From Candidatus Woesearchaeota archaeon (GTDB taxonomy: Archaea; Nanobdellota; Nanobdellia; Woesearchaeales; JAHWHD01), in contig JAHWHG010000015.1 in NCBI GenBank assembly GCA_019323515.1, positions 32,372-96,371 on the forward strand: 64,000 bases of DNA. Reading direction: 5' to 3'. The translations under genes and the position numbers were made by a program. Shown here piece by piece: positions 15,329 through 24,532 of the stretch. The notes under the pieces are model-generated. The model saw nothing but the letters and a program-made list of their open reading frames with translations, was not told the origin of the DNA and did not search any database. Positions within the stretch are counted from its first letter, which is position 1. Every line of letters starts with the position of its first letter.

Positions 15329-17176
15329 ATGAAAAAAGTACTTACTATGTGTCCATACTGCGGCGTAGGATGCTCATTTTATCTTAATGTTAAAAATGGA
15401 AACGTGACTGGCGTCACACCATGGCCTAAAGATCCTGTTTCTGAAGGAAAGCCTTGTATAAAAGGAATGGGTTCATGGGAAACGGTTTATTCTCCTGACA
15501 GGATCACAAAACCTATGATAAGGCTCGGAAAAAAACTTGTTCCAGTAAGCTACAAGCAAGCATATGAACATATCTATAACAACCTTAAAGATATCACCCC
15601 TGACGAGATAGCTTTTTACGGCAGCTCACCCTGCACAAATGAAGACAACTACCTTCTTGCAAAGTTCGCCAACGATGTGTTCAAGTGCAGAAACTTAGAC
15701 AGCTGCGCACGTCTCTGCCATGCAACAACCTGTTATGCATTCTACCAGGCATTCGGTATAACAGCAATGCCATCACGTATCGACGATTTCAAAAGAGCTG
15801 ACTGTATACTTATAATGGGCTCAAACCCAGCTGCAACATATCCAGTTGCATTCCAGCAAAAAATCATGGCAGCAAAAAAGAAAGGCGCTAAATTGATCTG
15901 CGTCAAGGACTGGAAAGATGAGACAGCTCAACAGGCTGACCTGTATGTAGAAGTTAAAGCTGGAACAGAGATGGCATTCCTTAACGCTCTGATGTACGAA
16001 CTTCACGAGATGAAAGCCATCAAGCTTCCAACAGGAATGCTTGAGAATGTTGAGAAGTACACACTTGACCATGTGAAGAACATCTGCACAATGTGCTACT
16101 GGAATGAGAAAGATGTAAAAAAGGTTGCAAAACTTATCGCTAAGTCAAAGAAGTTTGCACTTGGCTTTGGAATGACACTAACCCAGCACACTTACGGAGT
16201 CTATAATGTTCTCGCTGCAATCAACCTAGTGATTGCAAAGCACGGAAAAATAATCTCAATGCGAGGAAAAGCTAACATCCAGGGAGTAGGCGACATGGGC
16301 ATGCTTCCAAAAAAAGGCGGTGACACAATCTCTGGCTCAATCTTCCTTAACCCTGTAAAGGCATTATGGATTATGGAGAGTAATCCTGCACAGTCAATGC
16401 CTGACCTAAACCATGTACATAAGGTACTTAAGAAAACATTCTTAGTACTTCACACAACATATCCAAACGAAACAATGAAATTCGCTGACGTTGTTCTTCC
16501 AAGCTGTGCATGGGCAGAACGTTCAGGCAGCTTCACAAATGCTGAATCAAGAGTCCGTTATGTTGAGAAAGCAGTTGAACATATGGGCGACTCAAAGCCT
16601 AACTGGGTTATGTTAAAAGAGATCGCTGCATACTTTGGCAAAAAATATAATTATAAGACGCACCTTGATGTGTTTAAGGAGATCACTCAAAAAGTACCAG
16701 GCTATCAGTTTATGGATGCTGACAAACTTATCAAGCATAAAAGCCAATGGGTTCATCGTCCAGTTGAGTTCGAGCACTACCACCCTGTTGAGTTTGAGGA
16801 GGTTGAAGAACCAACATCAAAGAAATATCCGTTTATTCTTTCAACAAAACGTTGGAAATACATGTTCTGTACAGGTGAGATGAGCATAAGACAGAGCACT
16901 TTAAAAAAGCTCCAGCCAGAGTCACTCTGCTTAATAAGTGTTGAAGACGCTAAATCCTTAAAAATAAAGGACAATAACTTAGTAGAGATAAAAAGCAGGG
17001 CAGGCAGGATAAAAGTAAAGGCAAAGGTGACTGATGATGTCCCTAAAGGTCTTGTGCTTGTGCCGTTCCACTATGGCAAGGTCCTTGTCAACAAGCTTAT
17101 CCCGCTTGAGTTCGGACCTATTGTAGAGGAACCAAACCTTAAGAGGATTGCTGTCAATATAAAGAAGGTAAAATGA
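15329..17176 (+). CDS. fdhA: Formate dehydrogenase catalytic subunit (Mo/W-bis-MGD)
   Basis: The 4Fe-4S cluster ligands are C8, C11, C15 and C43, with the electron-relay lysine at K45 (CIKG). The metal ligand is Cys130 followed by His131 (ARLCH), where E. coli FdhF has Sec-His. The catalytic arginine is R312 in MRGKANIQG. The NPAQSMPD, FADVVLPS, FTNAESRV and C-terminal beta-barrel segments complete the family pattern. It lacks extra N-terminal iron-sulfur domains, and at 615 residues it is shorter than FdhF. It should oxidise formate or reduce CO2, but no electron-transfer subunit or cofactor gene lies nearby. Confidence 0.88.
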   Translation: MKKVLTMCPYCGVGCSFYLNVKNGNVTGVTPWPKDPVSEGKPCIKGMGSWETVYSPDRITKPMIRLGKKLVPVSYKQAYEHIYNNLKDITPDEIAFYGSSPCTNEDNYLLAKFANDVFKCRNLDSCARLCHATTCYAFYQAFGITAMPSRIDDFKRADCILIMGSNPAATYPVAFQQKIMAAKKKGAKLICVKDWKDETAQQADLYVEVKAGTEMAFLNALMYELHEMKAIKLPTGMLENVEKYTLDHVKNICTMCYWNEKDVKKVAKLIAKSKKFALGFGMTLTQHTYGVYNVLAAINLVIAKHGKIISMRGKANIQGVGDMGMLPKKGGDTISGSIFLNPVKALWIMESNPAQSMPDLNHVHKVLKKTFLVLHTTYPNETMKFADVVLPSCAWAERSGSFTNAESRVRYVEKAVEHMGDSKPNWVMLKEIAAYFGKKYNYKTHLDVFKEITQKVPGYQFMDADKLIKHKSQWVHRPVEFEHYHPVEFEEVEEPTSKKYPFILSTKRWKYMFCTGEMSIRQSTLKKLQPESLCLISVEDAKSLKIKDNNLVEIKSRAGRIKVKAKVTDDVPKGLVLVPFHYGKVLVNKLIPLEFGPIVEEPNLKRIAVNIKKVK

Positions 17177-17469
17177 CAAACATGAAGAGAACATGGCTGC
17201 TTACTTACCTAGTTGCCACCTTCTCTGCATCAGTTGCATACTTTGTTCAGAAAAACGGTGAAAAGGTTGCTAACCAATGTTCTTATCTTGACCCGATAAC
17301 AATTGACATCTTTGCATTCTCAGCAGCTGTTTTCCTTATAATTGAAGGTGTATGGCGGATTGTAGAGCATCGCGGCCAGCCGTTAAGAAAACAGTTCACA
17401 AGAACATTAAGGGTTGGCTTTGGTTTCGCTATTGCAACAATCCACATACTTCAGTTCATCCATAAATAA
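17173..17469 (+). CDS. Small membrane protein coupled to fdhA (98 aa)
   Basis: The start overlaps the fdhA stop by four bases (ATGA), so the two are co-translated. Three hydrophobic stretches (about 7-24, 42-60 and 80-95) with a basic loop suggest a small membrane protein. It has one Cys and no haem-ligand pattern that I can confirm. It could anchor the formate dehydrogenase or be an unrelated passenger. An alternative ATG lies at 17182. Confidence 0.65.
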   Translation: MTNMKRTWLLTYLVATFSASVAYFVQKNGEKVANQCSYLDPITIDIFAFSAAVFLIIEGVWRIVEHRGQPLRKQFTRTLRVGFGFAIATIHILQFIHK

Positions 17470-17502
17470 TTAGTTTAATATTAATCAATAAACATTAAAA
17501 AG

Positions 17503-17670
17503 ATGGGAGCACGCGGTATACTTCGGGATATCCTTGTAATAATATTGTTCTATCTTATAATAAAGGCATGGATATTCAAAGAAGGCATTACTTCTACTAT
17601 TGGACTTACTACTCTTTTATTGTTTGCACTTTCTGTATGGTTTCTTGTTGAAAGGATTGGGATGGTATGA
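17503..17670 (+). CDS. Two-helix membrane microprotein (55 aa)
   Basis: A 55-codon frame encodes two hydrophobic helices (about 9-24 and 33-50) with a short polar turn and a basic N-terminus. A TATA-like TTTAATATTAA lies near 17473-17483, roughly 25-28 nt before the ATG, compatible with a leaderless transcript. It ends three bases before the convergent gene at 17674. No family recognised. Confidence 0.55.
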   Translation: MGARGILRDILVIILFYLIIKAWIFKEGITSTIGLTTLLLFALSVWFLVERIGMV

Positions 17671-17673
17671 TTT

Positions 17674-18234
17674 TTATCTTATTATGTAAGTCTCCCCACC
17701 CAACAATCTCATCCCAAACTTATCCACAGTAAAATGCTCTGAAAAATTAGAATTATCAACTAACATCTTTAGCTCATTAGCTTTAGACTCTAGCCCAGTA
17801 CCAAGTGTTATATGCGGGGTATAATTATTTCCTTCTGCCAGTGTAAAAGTATCAACCTTATCACTAAGAAAATCCCTTAAAACCCCATGGAATTCTTTCA
17901 ACCTGCTACTAAGCTTAACAGCAATATACACAACCGGTTTTGTTGGCCACTCTTCAGTATCCCAGAACCCACCTAAACCTTTAATGTCAATATCCATTGG
18001 TAAATATACGTCAACAATCTTTTTTATGCCAGGAACAAGAGCTTTAATATAATCAACATTATAATCCTGCTCATAAGCCATATACTTTAAACCTATATGG
18101 ATTCTTTCAACATCAACCTTCTTTTCAAGATATGGCATTAATCTCTTCTGCTCTCTTAGGAAGATATTTGAAATCTCAGGGCATAGAATCTTCAAGGTAT
18201 AGCACTTTCCATTTACATATCTATGTAGAGCCAT
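17674..18234 (-). CDS. 2H phosphoesterase/LigT-like protein
   Basis: The 186-residue product has two symmetric His-containing strands: RIHIGLKY near residue 45 and YTPHITLGTG near residue 140. These fit the 2H superfamily (2',5'-RNA ligase/cyclic phosphodiesterase), and the length is right. The second motif is canonical HxT, while the first reads HIG rather than HxT/S, so activity may be altered. Members act on 2',3'-cyclic phosphate RNA ends or related nucleotides. Confidence 0.65.
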   Translation of the reverse strand: MALHRYVNGKCYTLKILCPEISNIFLREQKRLMPYLEKKVDVERIHIGLKYMAYEQDYNVDYIKALVPGIKKIVDVYLPMDIDIKGLGGFWDTEEWPTKPVVYIAVKLSSRLKEFHGVLRDFLSDKVDTFTLAEGNNYTPHITLGTGLESKANELKMLVDNSNFSEHFTVDKFGMRLLGGETYIIR

Positions 18235-18335
18235 AAATGCTCAAGAATAGGATAAGAAATAAATAGTTTTCTATTAAAATAAAAAAGGGATAACACGATA
18301 TAAATCTTTAAATAGAATCCTCAACTAATAGCATT

Positions 18336-18872
18336 ATGGGGAACAAACTACCAGCTTTAGTACATTCAAAAGAGACTTTTTCTTTAGAGGAGGTTCTTGA
18401 TACATTTATAGATGATTCTCATAACAACAACTTTGTTGACAGGTTTACTAACTGGATATATTCACAATACCAATTCTATAAATCAAGATACTATGGTCAA
18501 TGTCTCGGAGTCAATAAAAAGAATGAAATTGAATGGTACATGCTAAGGCCTTATGGCGAAAGGTTCAGATGGGAATTATATAAAAAACCTGAAGCAGCTA
18601 TTCTAGAGACAATAGACATAGAGCAAGAACAGGCGATTCAAATAAAAGAAGATATTTTAGATGCATGGGAAAAACAAGGGGTTATATCAAGACATACCTG
18701 GATTGACATGGTCAAAACTGCGCTGCTGTTTAGAAAAATGCAAAAAACAGGGATACCCTATGAACAAATCTTTGGCATTAGCGCAGAGATTCATCGATAT
18801 ATCAGGCTTACAAAAAAAGGACCAGACCTATACCAGTGGCAATTCTATGAAGAATTCATTGACTGGGGTTAA
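18336..18872 (+). CDS. Uncharacterised soluble protein (178 aa)
   Basis: The protein is rich in aromatic residues (Trp and Tyr) and mostly helical, with no export signal. A TATA element (about 18306-18315) precedes the ATG by about 26 nt, so it is probably leaderless. The internal segment WYMLRPYGERFRWELYKKP looks conserved in style, but I cannot place it in a family. It precedes the beta-propeller lipoprotein gene with a separate promoter between them. Confidence 0.55.
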   Translation: MGNKLPALVHSKETFSLEEVLDTFIDDSHNNNFVDRFTNWIYSQYQFYKSRYYGQCLGVNKKNEIEWYMLRPYGERFRWELYKKPEAAILETIDIEQEQAIQIKEDILDAWEKQGVISRHTWIDMVKTALLFRKMQKTGIPYEQIFGISAEIHRYIRLTKKGPDLYQWQFYEEFIDWG

Positions 18873-18965
18873 CTTCAACCCATTTCGAAGCCTAGTTCTG
18901 AGTATATAAAGTTTCTGTACCTATGTATTACTATGACAAGTAAAAAACTTGGAGGTAATACAAAA

Positions 18966-20873
18966 ATGAACAAGATAATGGCAATAATGATGATGCTATT
19001 GGTACTGGCATCAACACTTACTGGCTGTGACACGACAATTAATGGAGATGGCACAGACACTGATAATGATCCAGTAATAAAAGTACCTATGAAGTTCAGC
19101 GAACTTCAACGTTTCAAGTCAGAGGCTGAACTTGTGAAAGCTTTTGAAGATGCAAAGAGCTCAAGATACAATTATGGAATTTTAGAGTCATTCGGAGCAG
19201 TCAAAGCAACTGCAAACATAGAAACTGCAATGCAGGCAGCACCTGCTGACACTGCAACAGACGACTTCTCAACAACAAACATTCAAGTGCAAGGAGTTGA
19301 CGAAGCAGACATTGTAAAGACAGATGGAAAATACATCTACTTAATCGCAAACAATAACTTAGTTATTGTTGAAGCAGGCGAAAATGCAGAGCTACTTAGC
19401 AAAACTGCTGTTGGCAGTGCAAGCGAACTCTTCATCGACAATGACCGCGTTCTAGTCTTCACATCAGGTTATGAAAAGACTACACCAACACTTGGAGAGG
19501 TCATAAGAGACTACTATCCATCAGCACAACTCACAACTGCAAAACTTTACGACACAAGCAATAAAGAAGCTCCAAAACTTCTAAGGACTGTTGACATTGA
19601 AGGCAACTATTTAACTTCAAGGAAGATTGAAGACGATGTTTATTTTGTAGTAAACTCATACCCGCGCTGGGACAATGACATAATCCCGCTTTACAGGGAC
19701 TCTGAAGTATCAAAAGACCTTGAACCGATTGCAGAACCTTATGAGATTGGCTATATTGAACCAGTAGAAGCAAGGAACTTCATAACAATAGCATCACTCT
19801 CAATGCAGGACACAGAAAAGGAAGTTCAAAAGGAGACAATTGCAGGCTCTGGCCAGAATGTGTTTGCATCACTGGAAAACATGTACATTGCACAGACTGA
19901 CAATAACTGGAACAATATTGGAGAGGTTGTTCAAGGAAACAAAGAATCAACAGTTGTAACAAAGTTCCACCTTGACAAGGGAGATATCAAATACGTAACA
20001 TCAAATGATGTTCCTGGACGCATTTTAAACCAGTTTTCAATGGATGAATACCAAGGCAACTTCAGGATCGCAACAACCGCTGGAAACGTATGGGACCATG
20101 AACAACTCTCATCAAACAATGTTTATGTTCTAGACCCTAACCTCAAGGTAGTTGGAGAGCTTGAGGATCTTGCACCAGGTGAAAGAATCTACTCAGTGCG
20201 TTTTATGGGCAAAAGAGGTTATGTAGTTACTTTCAAAAAGGTTGACCCTCTTTTTGTGATTGACCTTGAAGACCCTGATTCCCCTAAAGTGTTAGGAAAA
20301 CTAAAGATCCCTGGCTACTCTGACTACCTTCACCCCTATGACGAAACACACATTATAGGGATAGGCAAGGACACAGTAGAGGCGTCTGAAGACGAAAAAA
20401 CTGGAAGAAACCTGGACTTTGCATGGTACCAAGGAATAAAGATGGCAATCTTTGACGTGAGTGATGTAGAGAACCCAATCGAACTACACAAGGTTGTTAT
20501 CGGAGATAGAGGTACAGACTCAGAAGCGCTTCACAACCACAAAGCCTTCCTGTTCGACCGCGAGAAAGAACTGTTAGTGCTTCCGATTACACTTGCAGAG
20601 ATACAAGGTGAAAAGACAAGACTTAACCAGTACGGAGAATACACATTCCAGGGAGCTTATGTGTACAGGGTTAACCTTGAAGACGGATTTGAGTTAAGAG
20701 GAAGAATCTCACACACTGATGAACAGGAGATTTTGAAAAGCGGCTATTACATCAGAGGAAACCCAATCAGAAGAAGCCTTTACATCAACGACATCCTCTA
20801 CACACTCTCAAACAGTAAACTGCAGCTTAACGACCTGTTTACATTGGAGAAACTAAAGTCACTGGTGATTTAA
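18966..20873 (+). CDS. Secreted beta-propeller lipoprotein (COG4880-like)
   Basis: A lipobox signal peptide ends in LTGC (C21). The mature part is a repeat-rich beta-propeller with the family signature VQGVDEADIVKTDGKYIYL, found in the Beta_propel/COG4880 proteins of archaea and some bacteria. The ATG at 18966 is chosen because GGAGGT lies just upstream and the signal peptide starts there; an in-frame ATG at 18933 would bury it. Its role is unknown, probably as a surface binding scaffold. Lipidation would require the Lgt encoded at 10620. Confidence 0.88.
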   Translation: MNKIMAIMMMLLVLASTLTGCDTTINGDGTDTDNDPVIKVPMKFSELQRFKSEAELVKAFEDAKSSRYNYGILESFGAVKATANIETAMQAAPADTATDDFSTTNIQVQGVDEADIVKTDGKYIYLIANNNLVIVEAGENAELLSKTAVGSASELFIDNDRVLVFTSGYEKTTPTLGEVIRDYYPSAQLTTAKLYDTSNKEAPKLLRTVDIEGNYLTSRKIEDDVYFVVNSYPRWDNDIIPLYRDSEVSKDLEPIAEPYEIGYIEPVEARNFITIASLSMQDTEKEVQKETIAGSGQNVFASLENMYIAQTDNNWNNIGEVVQGNKESTVVTKFHLDKGDIKYVTSNDVPGRILNQFSMDEYQGNFRIATTAGNVWDHEQLSSNNVYVLDPNLKVVGELEDLAPGERIYSVRFMGKRGYVVTFKKVDPLFVIDLEDPDSPKVLGKLKIPGYSDYLHPYDETHIIGIGKDTVEASEDEKTGRNLDFAWYQGIKMAIFDVSDVENPIELHKVVIGDRGTDSEALHNHKAFLFDREKELLVLPITLAEIQGEKTRLNQYGEYTFQGAYVYRVNLEDGFELRGRISHTDEQEILKSGYYIRGNPIRRSLYINDILYTLSNSKLQLNDLFTLEKLKSLVI

Positions 20874-20874
20874 C

Positions 20875-20906
20875 CTTTTTTTATTTTATCTTTTAATTTT
20901 TTTAAG
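20875..20906. terminator. Bidirectional T/A-rich terminator
   Basis: Between two convergent genes, oligo-T runs on the plus strand (a run of 8 at about 20876 and another of 7 near 20898) and the A-rich complement can stop transcription from both sides. There is no strong hairpin, as usual for archaeal terminators. Confidence 0.45.
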
Positions 20907-20914
20907 AATTCAAA

Positions 20915-21736
20915 TTACTTTAATTTCTTAATCTCAGCAATCCTCTTATTTGCATCAACTGAACTGGAAAACATCTTCCAGAATATTCTTGACATCCACT
21001 CTGCCCAATCCCTGTCAGTTATCCTGTAAAAGATTGATATCTTATCCTGCAACTCATTTATCTTACCAGTAGGTTCCTTTATTTCCTTGATTGTAAAGAC
21101 CTTATTATCAGCAAGCACACTTCTTAATGGATGCCTTCCATGCCTAACCTCGATCAACTCAGTGCCATACTTAAAATTCAAGGAAAGTATCTTCTCAACA
21201 TTCTCTTTTCCAGGCAGATCAACCCTTGTAAGCACCTTCACACTAACCCCTCTTTTTACAAGATCATCAACAATCTTAAACAAGTCAACATTCTTATGCT
21301 TAAGGTTCACAAACGAAAGGTTTCCAGAGAATATAAGCACCTGCCTCTTAGCACTCGCAAGAACCTCTGCAAACTCATTTACCTCAGCCGCTTTCTCCAT
21401 TGTAGCCTGCTTCTTAGTATCAGCGACATGCTGAAATATGTCAAATGCAGAAAAATCCTCTTTTCTTCTTGCTGCAAATATCTGCTGCTCAAGAATCTGC
21501 TGGAATACAGTATTACTCACCTTATTTACATTCTTTGAATAGACTATCTTAAGCGCTCCTCTTGAACCCTCCCTGAATGTACGCACTGCAATTGTTCCAA
21601 ACTCTTTAGCAATAGTATCTACATACCTGTCAGCTGTCCTCCAGCTTTTCTTTATATGCTTAGAAATCTCCTGTATTGTACACGGCTTTGTATAGACAAA
21701 TTCCTCAATCCTTCTGATAACATTATTGTCCAACAT
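20915..21736 (-). CDS. HTH regulator with PLD/TrmB-like C-terminal domain
   Basis: Residues 1-55 are a winged HTH (IQEISKHIKKSWRTADRYVD). After a linker, residues about 115-250 form an alpha/beta domain (RQVLIFSGNLSF, VKVLTRVDLPG, LIEVRHGRHPLRSVLADNK) like the phospholipase D-type effector domain of TrmB-family regulators, but without HKD catalytic motifs. It is divergent from the CYTH cassette. The shared intergenic region holds an inverted repeat, so autoregulation and control of the cassette are plausible. Confidence 0.7.
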   Translation of the reverse strand: MLDNNVIRRIEEFVYTKPCTIQEISKHIKKSWRTADRYVDTIAKEFGTIAVRTFREGSRGALKIVYSKNVNKVSNTVFQQILEQQIFAARRKEDFSAFDIFQHVADTKKQATMEKAAEVNEFAEVLASAKRQVLIFSGNLSFVNLKHKNVDLFKIVDDLVKRGVSVKVLTRVDLPGKENVEKILSLNFKYGTELIEVRHGRHPLRSVLADNKVFTIKEIKEPTGKINELQDKISIFYRITDRDWAEWMSRIFWKMFSSSVDANKRIAEIKKLK

Positions 21737-21766
21737 AAGGAATCATTAAGTAATCCTATATTTAAG

Positions 21767-21811
21767 CTTTGCTGTGATGTACAACACTGTTGACAAAAAA
21801 TGACAGCAAAG
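21767..21811. promoter_or_regulatory. Inverted repeat between HTH regulator and CYTH cassette
   Basis: Arms CTTTGCTGT (21767-21775) and ACAGCAAAG (21803-21811) are perfect inverted copies 27 nt apart. The spacer contains TACAACACTGTT, which recurs as TACAACTGTGTT at 21824-21835. The block lies between the divergent TATA elements (about 21752-21766 minus, 21812-21819 plus), the expected place for an operator. Confidence 0.45.
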
Positions 21812-21873
21812 GATTATACTGTTTACAACTGTGTTCTACTTAAAAGAAGAACAAATCTTCGGAGGTGAACAAA

Positions 21874-22836
21874 ATGGGCGGATGTTATACCAGCTACAGC
21901 GCTCCAAGAAAAGTAGCTAAACCAAAACCAAAGTACCAGAACTTGTTGAATAAGTTCAAGAAGACAAAGAGCATCGAGCACCTTATAAACGCACACAAGG
22001 AATATGTCTCAGAAAAAGGCGCCGGCTTTTTCAGAGAACTGGCAAAACTAAGAGGCATTGACAACGACATACCAAAAGAGTTCCCTGAGATAGAGTATGA
22101 AGTAAAGTTTGATATCCAGCTGATTGAGGGCAGCGGGAAAGAGCCAGAGATTGCTGACTACCTGAACACATTTGATTTCCCTGCGACAAAGGCAGCAAGG
22201 TTCATAAAAGATCCTGTAAGCAACATTGCAACAGGTACAAACAGCTTTATTGGCAGGGGTTTAGAAGAACGCTTGGTTGTTATTGAGAAATGCGGAGGAC
22301 TCTACCTTAAGGAAAAAGGAAGCATACTCCCAGTTGATGTAGGTGTAGATTACCAGGATATAATTGTGAAAAGGACTGAGGTCAGATATCCTGTCTCAGC
22401 ACAGGAGATGATTGAAAAATCAAGTGACATACTTAAAGAATCAGGGGTTGAACTCAAAGGCAGGATAAGAAAAGAGAAAGGAGACGACTTTATACTTGAC
22501 ACAAACGACGGCAGGCTTTATTCGTTCACCATAAACAGGAGCCACCTTACAAAAGCTGGCCAGAAAAAAGAGACAGCTATCCAGAGACAGCTTGAGCTTG
22601 AGTATGCAGGATTCATTCCAGGATTTTCAGGGTTTAAGAAGAACTCAGAGAAACAGATTGTCCAGGGCATGGTCGACCTTGCTAGATTTGTATACAACCT
22701 CTACAACAATGCACCAATCAAAAGAAACTGGAGGATGCAACTCAGGGTGACAAACGAGAGAAAGTACGACTTTGTTGCAGGAAACAACGTGCAAGAACCA
22801 GAAAAGCTTGAGCAAGTGCTATTGCTCCCTGCATAA
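21874..22836 (+). CDS. CYTH-domain (triphosphate tunnel) protein
   Basis: The CYTH signature ExExK is present as EYEVK (E74, E76, K78), followed by alternating charged strands (LVVIEKCGGLYLKEK, IVKRTEVRY) and a late acidic QLELEYAG strand, as expected for the eight-stranded tunnel fold. CYTH enzymes hydrolyse triphosphates or make cAMP using divalent metals. The ATG at 21874 follows GGAGGTGA; the in-frame GTG at 21865 lies inside that site. The N-terminus is basic and Tyr/Pro-rich. The next gene starts one base after this stop, so the two form an operon. Confidence 0.6.
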   Translation: MGGCYTSYSAPRKVAKPKPKYQNLLNKFKKTKSIEHLINAHKEYVSEKGAGFFRELAKLRGIDNDIPKEFPEIEYEVKFDIQLIEGSGKEPEIADYLNTFDFPATKAARFIKDPVSNIATGTNSFIGRGLEERLVVIEKCGGLYLKEKGSILPVDVGVDYQDIIVKRTEVRYPVSAQEMIEKSSDILKESGVELKGRIRKEKGDDFILDTNDGRLYSFTINRSHLTKAGQKKETAIQRQLELEYAGFIPGFSGFKKNSEKQIVQGMVDLARFVYNLYNNAPIKRNWRMQLRVTNERKYDFVAGNNVQEPEKLEQVLLLPA

Positions 22837-22837
22837 A

Positions 22838-23458
22838 ATGCAACCAAACCTTTTTTATTTAGGCGGTCCGCACGGCGCTGGAAAGACAACACTATCTGAG
22901 CTTTTGGCAAAAGAGAATCCAAGGATAATGCTTCCAGAGCTGTACTCGCGGAACATCAAGTTCCACACTGATCCCTATTATAGACAGGTGTTAAAGGTAT
23001 GCAACAGGGCTATTGAAAATTTTGAATATCTTAAGATCGCAAAGGATAACCCTGACAAGATTGTGATAGGCAACCGTTCAATCTATGACGTCCTTGCATA
23101 CAACTGGGTCTACTATGCACGCGGCTGGATTTCAAAACAAACATGGCAGCAGTATGACGAGCATGCAAAAGACTTTTTTCGGAATGAGAACTCTGAACCA
23201 AACGCAATAATTGTAAACCCTGACCTTGACATTGTGCTAAAACACCTTGGCATGCGATGGGAGAAGAAAGGAAAAAAATGGAGAGAAGACGATACTGAAT
23301 ACGCAAGGTTGGCATGTGAAGCTTACAAAAGACTGCAAGGAAAACCAAACATCTACTACATTGACAAGGAGATTAATTTCAGCAAGAGCGTGCTTGACTC
23401 AGTAAACTCATGGCTGCTCTCATTATCAGAACCAAAAAAGATATACTGCTATGCCTAA
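22838..23458 (+). CDS. P-loop nucleoside/nucleotide kinase-like protein
   Basis: A Walker A loop GGPHGAGKTTL occurs at residues 9-19, followed by helical segments and an ELYSR motif typical of deoxynucleoside/thymidylate kinase-like folds. NRSIYDVLAYNW resembles the acceptor region (DRS in dNKs). The ATG is one base after the CYTH stop. Together with the CYTH and nucleotidyltransferase neighbours it suggests processing of nucleotides or RNA 5' ends. The substrate is not readable. Confidence 0.7.
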   Translation: MQPNLFYLGGPHGAGKTTLSELLAKENPRIMLPELYSRNIKFHTDPYYRQVLKVCNRAIENFEYLKIAKDNPDKIVIGNRSIYDVLAYNWVYYARGWISKQTWQQYDEHAKDFFRNENSEPNAIIVNPDLDIVLKHLGMRWEKKGKKWREDDTEYARLACEAYKRLQGKPNIYYIDKEINFSKSVLDSVNSWLLSLSEPKKIYCYA

Positions 23459-23506
23459 ACTCAGGAATAGAAATACATTTAAACCAACCCAAAAACCAAG
23501 CAACTA

Positions 23507-24514
23507 ATGATTACAAAAAAGATACTTGAGGAATGTTTAGATGATTTTTGGGTTCTTAAATGGAAAGGCCACAGGGAACTTGACCAAGACAGAGACTATA
23601 AGTCATACAACTTCCCAAATGAACTTGTCTATCGCTTAAGCCCTTTCAGTTTCAGGAACAATATCGCAAAAGTGACTGGAGAACCTGGAAGCGTATGCCT
23701 TAACATAAAGGACGGACACCTGCAGTGCAGGAGCTACAGCGATGAACTTGTAATGCCGTTGTACGATTTGGTAAAACAATACCTTGACAGGCCAAGAGAC
23801 GAAGAACTAAAGGAACTTGCATCTCCTGAGGAGTTTCCAGAGATTTTTTATCCAGGCTACCTTCACGACGGCACGGTCACAAGGAAATGGGGCAAGGAAA
23901 AAGTAGAACTCTTTCATAATGGCAATCCAGAAAAAGCTTTCTTAGCATACGCAACTCTGCGTAGAGAAGAACAGATTTATTCTTCAGCATTGTTCGAGCC
24001 GATGCCCCATATAATAACTGAGATAGAGAATCTTATGCCAGGCTTTATTGGATACGCATTGACTTCAGGCTCACATTCAAGGAACTGGGGCGGTGCAGCT
24101 GGAAACTTAATGTCATGGATTGACTCAGATGTAGACATCGACCTGATAGTTGACGCAGAACGCAGCCAGGAATACTATGAAATCCTAAAATATCTTTGCA
24201 GGAACATGCACGGTGACCACCTTCACGCATGGGGCCAGACAAAATCACACCAGCTTTTCATTATTGACAGAAAGATTCCTGATATTGAACTTCCATTCAC
24301 TGGCCAGCTTATCAACCATCCAGTCAAGTACTATATTTTTTTCACAACAATTGAACAGTTCTTTAAGAAAGAGACAGATTACATGGCATTCCTTATGGCA
24401 AACGGAACACTTCTCGCAGAAAAGGACTCAGGCACATACAACAGCTTCCACAAAAAAGGCCTTCAACTATATCCTTTTGGCGACCCTAAGGATTATGTAG
24501 ATATAAGACCTTAA
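23507..24514 (+). CDS. Pol-beta-fold nucleotidyltransferase-like protein
   Basis: A GS motif in LTSGSHSRNWGG is followed by DSDVDIDLIVDAE, giving the two or three acids of a nucleotidyltransferase site, although the spacing between GS and DxD is longer than usual. The N-terminal 170 residues are an uncharacterised domain and the C-terminal part is helical. It has its own TATA element (about 23476-23484, 27 nt before the ATG) but follows the kinase by 48 bases. No substrate can be inferred. Confidence 0.55.
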   Translation: MITKKILEECLDDFWVLKWKGHRELDQDRDYKSYNFPNELVYRLSPFSFRNNIAKVTGEPGSVCLNIKDGHLQCRSYSDELVMPLYDLVKQYLDRPRDEELKELASPEEFPEIFYPGYLHDGTVTRKWGKEKVELFHNGNPEKAFLAYATLRREEQIYSSALFEPMPHIITEIENLMPGFIGYALTSGSHSRNWGGAAGNLMSWIDSDVDIDLIVDAERSQEYYEILKYLCRNMHGDHLHAWGQTKSHQLFIIDRKIPDIELPFTGQLINHPVKYYIFFTTIEQFFKKETDYMAFLMANGTLLAEKDSGTYNSFHKKGLQLYPFGDPKDYVDIRP

Positions 24515-24532
24515 TTAAAGTAAAAAAACTTT

